Source of the DNA: JBHELG01 sp046263195
GTDB taxonomy: Bacteria; Actinomycetota; Nitriliruptoria; Nitriliruptorales; JAHWKO01
Direction of reading: 5' to 3'
Length of the DNA: 5,873 nt
NCBI GenBank assembly: GCA_046263195.1
Contig: JBHELG010000027.1
Location: forward strand, 1-5,873
Below are positions 1 through 5,301 of this stretch, in pieces; position 1 is the stretch's first letter, and the number at the start of each line of letters is the position of its first letter. The notes beneath the pieces were generated by a model. It was not told where the DNA came from and made no database searches. It worked only from the letters and a program-made list of their open reading frames with translations. A program made the translations under genes and the position numbers.

Positions 1-993
1 CTAGTGTCCTGAGTCGGAGATCCGCTCGCAATATCCCGCGAGCGTCTCGAGGATCTCGTCGGCGGTCTTGTGCCAGACGAACGGACGAGGGTCGTCGTTC
101 CAGGTGGCGATCCACGAACGGATGGCGGTCTCGAGTTCCCTGGTTGAGCGGTGGGTGCCACGCCGCAGCCACTTGTCGGTGAGCTCGGCGAACCACCGCT
201 CCACCAGGTTGAGCCATGAGCTGTACGTCGGGGTGAAGTGCAGCGTGAAGCGAGGGTGGCGCACGAGCCAGCGGTGGATCTCAGGCGTCTTGTGCGTCGA
301 GGAGTTGTCGACGATGACGTGCACGTCCAAGTGGGCGGGGACATCGCGGTTGATGACGTTCAAGAACTTGCGGAACTCGACGGCGCGGTGGCGGGTGGTG
401 AGGTTGGCGATCACCTTGCCGGAGGCGACGTCCAGGGCGGCATAGAGGTTGGTGGTGCCGTTGCGGACATAGTCGTGGGTGCGCCGCTCGGGCGTGCCCG
501 GGCGCAACGGCAGCACGGGGGCGGTGCGGTCGAGGGCCTGGATCTGGGACTTCTCGTCCGCGCACAGCACCAAGGCGCCCTCGGGGGGGTTCACGTACAG
601 CCCTGCGACGTCGCGCACCTTCTCGACGAACTGCGGGTCGGGCGACAGCTTGAACGTCTCGGTCTGATGGGGCTTGAGCCCGAACGCCCGCCAGATGCGG
701 CTCACCGCCGACTGGCTCATGCCGGTGGCCTTGGCCATCGAGCGCGTCGACCAGTGGGTGGCGTCAGGGGGCGTCTCCTCGAGCGTCTTGATGATCACCC
801 GCTCGACGTCGTCGTCGGTGATGGTGCGGGGCGCTCCCGGGCGGGGCTCGTCGGAGAGCCCCTCCAGCCGACGGGCGATGAACCGCGTGCGCCACTTGCG
901 CACCGTCGCCTGGTTCACGCCCAGCCGCTGGGCGACCTGGTAGTTGGGCACTCCCTCGGCGCAGGCCAGGACGATGCGACACCGCAGCGCCAA
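1..993 (-). CDS. IS630 family transposase (DDE, full length or nearly so)
   Basis: This enzyme cuts and joins the ends of the surrounding insertion sequence at TA sites. Numbered from the TTG at 993, it is 330 aa. An N-terminal helix-turn-helix spans about residues 15-45 (NYQVAQRLGVNQATVRKW), followed by a second winged-helix segment (about 75-105). The DDE catalytic core has D146 in ADEKS, D229 in IVDNSSTHK and E265 in LNLVERWF; the last two are separated by 35 residues, as in the family. The frame stays open upstream to 1101 and encodes conserved-looking sequence (GRPKAELVLTDEE), ended by an in-frame TAA at 1102-1104. That extension has no ATG, GTG or TTG, so the true start may be a rare codon such as ATC at 1092. 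The TAG stop (bases 1-3) is built from the target TA plus the flanking base. Confidence is high for identity and moderate for the start. Confidence 0.93.
   Translation of the reverse strand: MALRCRIVLACAEGVPNYQVAQRLGVNQATVRKWRTRFIARRLEGLSDEPRPGAPRTITDDDVERVIIKTLEETPPDATHWSTRSMAKATGMSQSAVSRIWRAFGLKPHQTETFKLSPDPQFVEKVRDVAGLYVNPPEGALVLCADEKSQIQALDRTAPVLPLRPGTPERRTHDYVRNGTTNLYAALDVASGKVIANLTTRHRAVEFRKFLNVINRDVPAHLDVHVIVDNSSTHKTPEIHRWLVRHPRFTLHFTPTYSSWLNLVERWFAELTDKWLRRGTHRSTRELETAIRSWIATWNDDPRPFVWHKTADEILETLAGYCERISDSGH
4..13 (+). repeat. IS630 left terminal inverted repeat
   Basis: Perfect 10-bp match to the reverse complement of 1139-1148, preceded by the TA target duplication at 2-3. It also encodes the last residues of the transposase (S-G-H) on the minus strand. 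Confidence 0.9.
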
Positions 994-1138
994 TGCCTGC
1001 GCGCTGTTCGGCCGGCGCGCCCATCGCTCGAGCGTCTCGCGCTCCTCATCGGTGAGGACCAGCTCCGCCTTCGGACGACCACGAGCACCGATAGGTGGAG
1101 CTTACGTCGCTCGTCGGCAAATCGCGAGTATCTTCTGC

Positions 1139-1148
1139 CTCAGGACAC
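1139..1148 (-). repeat. IS630 right terminal inverted repeat
   Basis: The sequence ctcaggacac is the exact reverse complement of the left end and is followed by the TA duplication at 1149-1150. The end lies about 50 bp upstream of the possible transposase start region, so promoter signals for the transposase should fall at or near it; no clear -35/-10 pair was recognised. Confidence 0.9.
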
Positions 1149-1151
1149 TAG

Positions 1152-1274
1152 GCCGCTTTGCCGGAGGACTGCCGGGTCCAACTCCGCGACGACCTCGCGG
1201 TGTTCGAACTGGAGGCATCCGCTTATGGGCGCGGCGTCGACCCGCCGGTGGAGTGGCCGCCTGACGACGCCTGA
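1152..1274 (+). pseudogene. possible 40-codon coding remnant beside the IS
   Basis: From just after the right TA duplication the plus strand reads 40 codons with strongly GC-rich third positions, ending in TGA. The peptide is acidic and protein-like (for example LRDDLAVFELEASAYG, then DPPVEWPPDDA), resembling the C-terminus of an ordinary actinobacterial protein. However, the TA plus the first flanking base makes an in-frame TAG at 1149-1151, which would have existed before insertion too. A simple story of a gene split by the IS therefore does not work without a further deletion or frameshift. The family is not recognised. It may be chance GC-rich sequence. Confidence 0.25.
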
Positions 1275-1424
1275 GACCAGGAGCGAGTCGGGGAGATACG
1301 CCTTCCTACTGAGTTACTGCTCACACGACCCGACGTGGCTGTGACGTTTAGCCAAGATCGGACATAGTGATCGATACAGGGACTTCGGCGGGTTGAGCTC
1401 CCCAGCCCTCGACCCGCCGAACCC
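1275..1424. other. intergenic stretch between IS remnant region and BldC-like gene
   Basis: No convincing gene is seen on either strand. The region is noticeably less GC-rich around 1290-1380 than its neighbours. Its only clear structure is the stem-loop at 1384-1421, listed separately. No tRNA or attachment-site repeat was recognised. Confidence 0.5.
1384..1421 (-). terminator. GC-rich stem-loop, probable terminator of the BldC-like gene
   Basis: Arms at 1384-1397 (ttcggcgggttgag) and 1408-1421 (ctcgacccgccgaa) pair over 14 positions with a single G-T wobble, around a 10-nt loop. The structure begins four bases beyond the stop codon of the minus-strand gene at 1425-1625, the usual place for a terminator. 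It lacks a T tract on the minus-strand side, which is common in high-GC actinobacteria. Being nearly symmetric, it could also stop transcription coming from the IS side. Confidence 0.6.
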
Positions 1425-1625
1425 TCAGTAGTTCTGCATTGACGCACGCGTCTCCTCGATTACAGAGCGGGCGAACCGCCGGTGGCCGCCGAGAGTCACG
1501 ACGTAGGCGATCCGGCCGGCGTCAGCCCAGCGGCTGACGGTCTTAGGTGAGACGCTCAGGAGCCGCGCCGCCTCTCCCGTGGTCAGGTACTCGTCGTCGC
1601 GTTTTGCCCCAGCCTTGCGTGGCAC
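1425..1625 (-). CDS. BldC/MerR-type helix-turn-helix DNA-binding protein (excisionase-like)
   Basis: A small (66 aa) DNA-binding protein of the MerR-like HTH superfamily that includes BldC and phage excisionases. After a short basic tail, residues 15-38 form the helix-turn-helix (TTGEAARLLSVSPKTVSRWA). They are followed by the wing motif TLGGHRRF at 44-51, a hallmark of BldC-like proteins. In an integrative element such a protein usually acts as a recombination directionality factor or as a regulator of element genes. The GTG at 1625 was chosen because ggggag lies six bases upstream; the frame allows another GTG at 1646, which lacks a good ribosome binding site. The gene lies on the same strand as the replication operon but 239 bp downstream of it, so it may have its own promoter. 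It appears intact. Confidence 0.82.
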   Translation of the reverse strand: MPRKAGAKRDDEYLTTGEAARLLSVSPKTVSRWADAGRIAYVVTLGGHRRFARSVIEETRASMQNY

Positions 1626-1631
1626 CGCCGT

Positions 1632-1637
1632 CTCCCC
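1632..1637 (-). promoter_or_regulatory. ribosome binding site of the BldC-like gene
   Basis: On the minus strand ggggag sits six bases before the GTG at 1625. This decides the start in favour of the 66-aa form over the upstream GTG at 1646. Confidence 0.6.
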
Positions 1638-1710
1638 AAGCCTCACGCCAGCCTAGTAGTCGCGTTGCCCTCAAGGCCCGCACGAGGGACAACGGCGACC
1701 ACGGCTCGAA

Positions 1711-1746
1711 GATCGCTCGCTCAATCGACGCCATCAGCGAGCGATC
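1711..1746. repeat. 11-bp perfect inverted repeat in the gap between ATPase and BldC-like genes
   Basis: The sequence gatcgctcgct at 1711-1721 is exactly reverse-complemented at 1736-1746, with a 14-bp spacer. It lies in the 239-bp stretch 1626-1864, which otherwise holds no gene I can support. It could form a hairpin that ends or attenuates transcription from the replication operon, or be a binding site controlling the BldC-like gene 86 bp downstream. No T tract follows. The function is inferred from position only. Confidence 0.5.
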
Positions 1747-1864
1747 GAGCTTCGCCATGAGGAGGGGCACCTGAGCGATACAGGTGAACGGCACGCCCTA
1801 CGAAACGCAGGGGGACGTGTGACGTGGCGCACCGAAGGCAGCTATAGCCCGGGGCTCTCCCCTG

Positions 1865-2559
1865 TTACGGACCCTTGCGACGGTCACGCATCCAGTGACA
1901 GACGATCACGAGGGCGGCGCCGGCCTCTTGGACGACGTGTTGCACCCGCTCGAGGTGGGCGCCCATCTCGTAGAGGTCGCTTCCTCGGGCTCCTCGGGCA
2001 GCAAGGTACAGCGGGTCGACGATCACGAGTCGGGCCGGGTACTCCCCGAGCTCGGCGCCGATGGCTGCCACGTGGTCCTCGCTCGTGAGATGCGGGACCC
2101 GGAAGCACAGCCGGATCGGCAGATACTCGGTCACGACGCCTCGGGCTTCCCCGATAGCTCGGAGACGCCGGACCATCTTCCGCTCGCCCCCCTCCCCGAG
2201 GAACCCGAGGACAGCTCCCGGCTTCGCACAGACGTACTCACCCATCCACCGCGATCCCGAGGCGACGGACACGGCCGCGTCCAAGCTGGCCCAGGTCTTG
2301 CCCGCCTTGTCCTCGGCGGCCACGACGCCGTAGGCATCGGCGGGCCAGACCGGCGAGAAAGCCAGCCGGGATCGGGAGCGGCGTCGACTCTTGCAGCGAT
2401 CTCGGCGAGCGACGAAATGGCGAGCGGTCGACGCTGTTGGCTTCCTGCGGAACCGTTGCCCGACTCCCCGCCGGAAGGCATCTCGTCGTCCCATTGGCCG
2501 CTGCCGGCGAAGTCCTCCTCCACCTCGGCGAGCACCCGGCTCACCGAGTCGTCGCTCAC
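1865..2559 (-). pseudogene. RepA-like RecA-fold ATPase/helicase, frameshifted and C-terminally short
   Basis: Probably an ATP-driven helicase or helicase-loader that works with the adjacent primase to replicate the excised element. Joining two frames gives about 231 aa: an acidic N-terminus, a lead-in segment (about 44-80), a Walker A-like loop AEDKAGKT at about 82-89 (alanine in place of the first glycine), the family block FLGEGGERKMVRRLRA (about 120-135), and a Walker B strand RLVIVDP (about 177-183). The protein ends soon after a CHW sensor-like motif, where relatives normally continue for about 100 residues; neither other frame supplies a convincing remainder. The frame breaks at the run of three A at 2358-2360 (T on the coding strand), and one more base there would restore it. 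The GTG at 2559 was chosen because gaggggt precedes it. It could be a decaying gene or an assembly error. Confidence 0.78.
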
Positions 2560-2566
2560 GCCGACA

Positions 2567-2572
2567 CCCCTC
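2567..2572 (-). promoter_or_regulatory. ribosome binding site of the ATPase gene, overlapping the primase stop
   Basis: On the minus strand gagggg lies seven bases before the GTG at 2559 and overlaps the primase TGA at 2571-2573. Translation of the ATPase is therefore probably linked to that of the primase. This favours 2559 over the upstream GTG at 2583. Confidence 0.6.
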
Positions 2573-3384
2573 AAGGCTGGCACGCCCCGGAACGGAGCCC
2601 GCTGGCGATCGTCGCTTCGACCTCCGAACCGTGCAAGCCGGCCCGCGCCGCGGCGTCGATGAGTCGGCTCACGACCAGCTCGAGGGGCAAGGCGCCGCCG
2701 GCCACCAGCTGACCCAGAGCGAACGCCGAAGCGTTCAGCTGGTGATTTCGTTCGCCGACAGGAGCCATTGCCACGCGGCCGAGCTCAACTTCAAGGGGCC
2801 CGCGCGGCGTAGGCGCCGAGGCGTTGCGACGGGATCGAAAGTGCGCGGGCTGGTTCGACTTCTCGCCTCGGGAAGACAAACTCAGCGAGCCAGTCAGGGA
2901 GGGGTTCGAGCGGCTCATCGGGTCCAGCGCCGGGCGCCCAGAAGTAGCGCTCGCCTGACGGATGCACAGAGGGCGGAGCCACGATGTAGCCACCGTCGCC
3001 TCGGTAGTCGACATGCGAGACGATCCCCGCGCGGTTCCCGGCGCCAGCTGGCGAGTGCAAGAGATGCCATCCACCCCCGCCGGTCACGGCCTCTGGCCCC
3101 CACGTCATCGGCCGGTCTGCCCGAACGGTGTTCAGGGCATCCAGGCCCTTGGGTCCGTCGATGTCGACGACGTCGAAGGTGACGCCCGTACGGAGTCCGA
3201 TGTTGGCGGCCGGGCACCTCGCCCACCAGGCCCGAATCGTCTCCTCGTTCGTCGTGGCGTCGTGAAGACCCTTGCCGCCATCTCTCTTGGCGATCAGCGG
3301 CAGCTTCCCCCGAGGTGCAACTGGGAAGACCGGCCATCCAAGCTCCCGGGCGTAGTACAGAGCGTCGTCAAGATGAGTGGTCAC
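2571..3384 (-). pseudogene. bifunctional DNA primase/polymerase (PrimPol domain), one frameshift
   Basis: An archaeo-eukaryotic-type primase-polymerase that makes primers and extends DNA for replication of plasmids and integrative elements. From GTG 3384 the N-terminal PrimPol domain covers about residues 5-165. It starts with LDDALYYARELGWPVFPV, then shows the metal-binding DxD motif VVDIDG (D74, D76), the TGGGGWHL motif with H107, and DYRGDGGYIVAPPSVHPSG (126-144). After about residue 196 the frame breaks in a run of four G at 2795-2798 (C on the coding strand); removing one base joins it to a helical C-terminal domain ending in EATIASGLRSG. The corrected length is about 270 aa. The start overlaps the upstream stop as GTGA; an earlier ATG at 3405 and GTG at 3414 are also possible. 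The catalytic residues look intact, so only the frameshift argues against function. Confidence 0.86.
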
Positions 3385-3917
3385 GACACCCGGAGACAGC
3401 TGCATTCCCGGCACTCGGGGAGCAAGGCATACAAGTAGTCATAGACGACGTCGTTTGCCTCTGACGTCCACAAGAACCCTCGCCCGGTTGCCTCATCCGC
3501 GGCCTTGCGCTGCTGGCGCTCCGGTTCTGTCTGCTCCCACTCGGCGATCAGCTCGTCACCTGTGAGGAGCTGTCCCACATCGAACTCGGCTGGGCCGGCG
3601 CTGTCGACGGACTCGCCGTGGGTCCAGCCCACGAGCTCCATGAGTTGCTGCTTGAGGCTCCGCTGGCCGGCTCGGCCGTACCAGACGCCGTTGGCACAGA
3701 AGCGAGATCCGGCCGGTGTCACGCCCCGCACCTCCGCTTCCAGCTCCGCCAGCTTCGGCTCTGCTGCGACCAAGAGCGGCCATGTGATCATCTCGAGGTC
3801 GACAAGGCGGTCGAACCGTCGCCGGAGTCGCCGTTCAATACGATCGACGAGAACCTCGAGGAGCCCGACCTCACGTCGCAAGAGGCCAACGTGGACACGC
3901 CAGACGAGAAAGTTCAC
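3381..3917 (-). CDS. unrecognised 178-aa protein of the replication operon, C-terminal cysteine cluster
   Basis: I do not recognise a named family. The N-terminal 65 residues are rich in Leu, Arg and Glu (GLLRREVGLLEVLVDRIERR, then LAELEAEV) and are probably helical, perhaps a coiled coil suited to pairing. A central block contains FCANGVWYG (about 73-81) and LVGWTHG, and the tail has the cluster CRECSC (C169, C172, C174), which could bind metal together with C74. No signal peptide or membrane segment is seen. The GTG at 3917 was chosen because it overlaps the preceding TGA as GTGA, and the gene's own TGA overlaps the primase GTG in the same way; a GTG at 3971 would add an Arg-rich extension. 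Sitting between excisionase-like and primase genes, it may assist replication or recombination. Its frame is intact, unlike those of the next two genes. Confidence 0.72.
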   Translation of the reverse strand: MNFLVWRVHVGLLRREVGLLEVLVDRIERRLRRRFDRLVDLEMITWPLLVAAEPKLAELEAEVRGVTPAGSRFCANGVWYGRAGQRSLKQQLMELVGWTHGESVDSAGPAEFDVGQLLTGDELIAEWEQTEPERQQRKAADEATGRGFLWTSEANDVVYDYLYALLPECRECSCLRVS

Positions 3918-4120
3918 AAGTCGTTCTTGCCGTCGAGATGCAGCACTTCGAGAACGGCGCGCCTTGGCCACCGATAGCAGCGACCCAATTTCAGCGGCCG
4001 AACAGGGCAGCTGTTCGAACGAACCTGCTGGAGGAGCGACCAGTAGCTGCAGCCAAGCAACTCTGCCGTCTGGTGACCGTCGAGCGTCGGCGGCAGTTCC
4101 CTAACGTCGTCGATCTTCAC
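3914..4120 (-). CDS. excisionase/AlpA-like helix-turn-helix protein
   Basis: A 68-aa DNA-binding protein of the MerR-like HTH_17/AlpA type, typical of excisionases and small activators in integrative elements. Residues about 10-59 form the domain: LPPTLDGHQTAELLGCSYWSLLQ carries the helix-turn-helix, and KLGRCYRWPRRAVLEVL supplies the wing and last helix. It likely helps the integrase excise the element or activates excision genes. The GTG at 4120 was chosen because it overlaps the TGA of the XRE gene as GTGA; an in-frame GTG at 4153 would add 11 residues but would lie deep inside the upstream gene. Its own TGA overlaps the next start, placing it within one co-translated operon. It differs from the BldC-like protein at 1425-1625, so the element has two excisionase-type candidates. 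Confidence 0.72.
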   Translation of the reverse strand: MKIDDVRELPPTLDGHQTAELLGCSYWSLLQQVRSNSCPVRPLKLGRCYRWPRRAVLEVLHLDGKNDL

Positions 4121-4323
4121 TGCAGCACCCGGCCAGCTGAATCGAAGACCCACTCTTCGGGAACGTGGCAGAGCGCAGAGAACGCCTCGCGGTAGCGCTT
4201 CGAGGCTGGGATCTTGCCGGCCTCGATCTTTGAGGCGTAGGGGCGACTCACCTTGGCACGACGAGCGAGTTCGGTGATGGTGAACCCAGCGTGGCGCCGG
4301 TGCTCCTCGTGCTTGGTGACCAA
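4117..4323 (-). CDS. XRE-family transcriptional regulator (probable repressor of the element)
   Basis: A Cro/C1-type DNA-binding protein, first in the minus-strand operon. From TTG 4323 it is 68 aa. The helix-turn-helix is clear at about residues 15-38 (TITELARRAKVSRPYASKIE), followed by two short helices (SKRYREAFSALC, then VPEEWVF). No enzymatic or sensor domain is attached. Its place beside a divergent promoter region with paired 11-bp sites, and ahead of excision and replication genes, suggests an autoregulating repressor that keeps the element quiet. The start is uncertain: TTG 4323 lies just before the domain but has no strong ribosome binding site. The frame remains open upstream, with a GTG near 4413, which would place the left inverted-repeat arm inside the gene. 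Confidence 0.75.
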   Translation of the reverse strand: MVTKHEEHRRHAGFTITELARRAKVSRPYASKIEAGKIPASKRYREAFSALCHVPEEWVFDSAGRVLQ

Positions 4324-4357
4324 GCGAACGTGGACAACCCGTTGCTTCTCTGTTACG

Positions 4358-4440
4358 GGCGTAGTACGTCCACAGAACGAACGTACCCGGCGACCCGTGC
4401 CGAGAGGAAGCACTTTGGAGTCACATTTCCGTACTACGCC
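4358..4440. promoter_or_regulatory. paired inverted 11-bp sites in the divergent control region (putative operators)
   Basis: The sequence ggcgtagtacg at 4358-4368 and its exact reverse complement at 4430-4440 are separated by 61 bp. They lie between the minus-strand XRE gene and the plus-strand zinc-finger/integrase genes. Two identical, oppositely oriented sites about seven helical turns apart (72 bp centre to centre) fit a repressor that binds both and controls two divergent promoters. The right arm lies just inside the plus-strand gene if it starts at 4415, or upstream if it starts at 4517. I could not assign -35/-10 boxes with confidence. Binding by the XRE protein is inferred. Confidence 0.6.
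4403..4410 (+). promoter_or_regulatory. possible ribosome binding site of the zinc-finger gene
   Basis: The sequence agaggaag ends a few bases before the in-frame TTG at 4415. It is the best Shine-Dalgarno match ahead of this reading frame; the in-frame GTG at 4517 has none. Confidence 0.4.
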
Positions 4441-5301
4441 TAGGAGTCGGGAGAAACCGGCACCCCCTCTTGAGATCTGGCCGGACGCACCCCTCCCGAC
4501 ACCCGAACCGGTTCTAGTGCGCCCGGTCGAGCTCGTCGCAAACGCCTTACTTGTCTTCGACGAGACCACACCGCCGACGTTCTCGGGTCCTCCGGACAAC
4601 CGCGTCATCGAGACAAGGGGTTGTCTTGGTGAATTGGTTGAGATCCCTGATGAGACAGTACTCCGCGAACTACGCCAACTGGATGTCGACAGCCCGGAGG
4701 CCGTAAGAGACTTCGTCGCTCGTTTCGGGATGGTCGGACGACACAAATGAGTCGACTTGCCGGCGATCGCCCGCGATGCCTTTACCGTCGAGGTAGACGA
4801 AATACTGGCAAGGAGGTCGGCCTCTAACGTGCGTCACGTTCTCGAAGTAGCTATGCACGTCTCATGGCTGCGAACCGCGGTCGAACACTGGCTGATGTGG
4901 GCGGACGGCGACGCCGACGACAAGGCATTTGAGGATCTTTGGATGGGTTACGTAGAGACGCAGGCGGAGGCCTGGACCCTCTTCGCTGGTGTCCTAAATG
5001 CCGGGTTGACTCCCTATCAACTGCAAGTCCGCATGGGCGGGGTTGGGCCCCGGAGAGACCGGGACCACAGACCTACAACGTGTTGTGCTTGCAGCTTGCT
5101 CGTCTCCTAGGTGAATCGCCGATTCTGCGCACGTGTGCAAATGAGACCTGCCGTCAAGTCTTCATCCGACAGCGAGGGCGCTCAGAAGCCGGACAACACC
5201 GCAATCGAGGAGTCTTGTACTGCGATAGGGCCTGCGCCCGTGCGCAGGCCGCACGTCAGCTTCGTCGTCGACGCGCGGCTGAGAGAACGGAGAACGAGTG
5301 A
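4415..5301 (+). pseudogene. zinc-finger protein gene upstream of the integrase, broken by a stop and a frameshift
   Basis: Three open stretches read as one protein of roughly 295 codons. First, 4415-4747 holds a Pro-rich lead and then a folded-looking part (GCLGELVEIPDETVLRELRQ, AVRDFVARFG). After an in-frame TGA at 4748-4750 the same frame continues as DLPAIARDAFTVEVDEILA with a helical middle (LRTAVEHWLMW). Near 5039-5044 the frame shifts; one missing G or T would restore it to the C-terminal frame. That end has a treble-clef or CGNR-like zinc finger, CANETC (CX4C, codons at 5134 and 5149) and YCDRAC (CX3C, 5221 and 5233), then a basic tail ARQLRRRRAAE. Genes ending in such fingers, placed just before a tyrosine integrase, are familiar from actinobacterial elements, but their role is unknown to me. 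The first two parts could instead be separate genes. Its end overlaps the integrase start (GTGA). Confidence 0.65.
5289..5292 (+). promoter_or_regulatory. ribosome binding site of the integrase
   Basis: The sequence ggag lies five bases before GTG 5298, inside the end of the zinc-finger gene. Together with the GTGA overlap it fixes the integrase start and implies translational coupling. Confidence 0.6.

Larger units (their letters stand above)
4..1148 (-). mobile_element. IS630-family insertion sequence, complete (1145 bp)
   Basis: Both ends are visible. The sequence gtgtcctgag at 4-13 is matched by its exact reverse complement at 1139-1148, and similarity continues imperfectly to about 40 bp inward, including a shared gcgagcg block. 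A TA dinucleotide lies immediately outside each end (2-3 and 1149-1150), within c-TA-g, as expected for the IS630/Tc1-mariner group, which duplicates TA and often favours CTAG. The size and single DDE transposase also fit IS630. Only three bases left of the element are in the window, so what it inserted into on that side is unknown. The intact transposase frame suggests a more recent arrival than the damaged genes to its right. Confidence 0.93.

Noticed and set aside
238..1344. Long plus-strand open frame (368 codons) opposite the transposase
   Set aside because: It is an antisense shadow of the GC-rich transposase gene, with repetitive Gly/Val/Arg composition, no recognisable domain, and a run straight across the IS right end.
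1372..1785. Short direct repeat cgatacagg (1372-1380 and about 1776-1784), considered as attachment-site remnants
   Set aside because: Nine-base repeats are expected many times by chance in a window this size, and neither copy adjoins a tRNA or the integrase.
1543..1794. Minus-strand frame with a plausible-looking start MAKLDRSLMASIERAIFEPW
   Set aside because: Its second half overlaps the BldC-like gene in another frame, it has no good ribosome binding site, and the protein-like stretch is partly produced by the inverted repeat at 1711-1746.
2340..2365. Programmed -1 frameshift in the ATPase gene
   Set aside because: The site reads GGCTTTC, not a canonical slippery heptamer, no stimulatory hairpin was recognised, and three other genes carry similar single-base breaks of differing direction.
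1895..2662. Plus-strand open frame of 255 codons
   Set aside because: It lies opposite the ATPase and primase genes, whose motifs are clear; its composition is shadow-like and no domain is seen.
5229..5250. Perfect 9-bp hairpin ggcctgcgc / gcgcaggcc with a 4-nt loop
   Set aside because: It falls within the Ala-Arg-Ala-Gln codons of the zinc-finger domain and is explained by coding sequence; a terminator just before a coupled integrase is unlikely.
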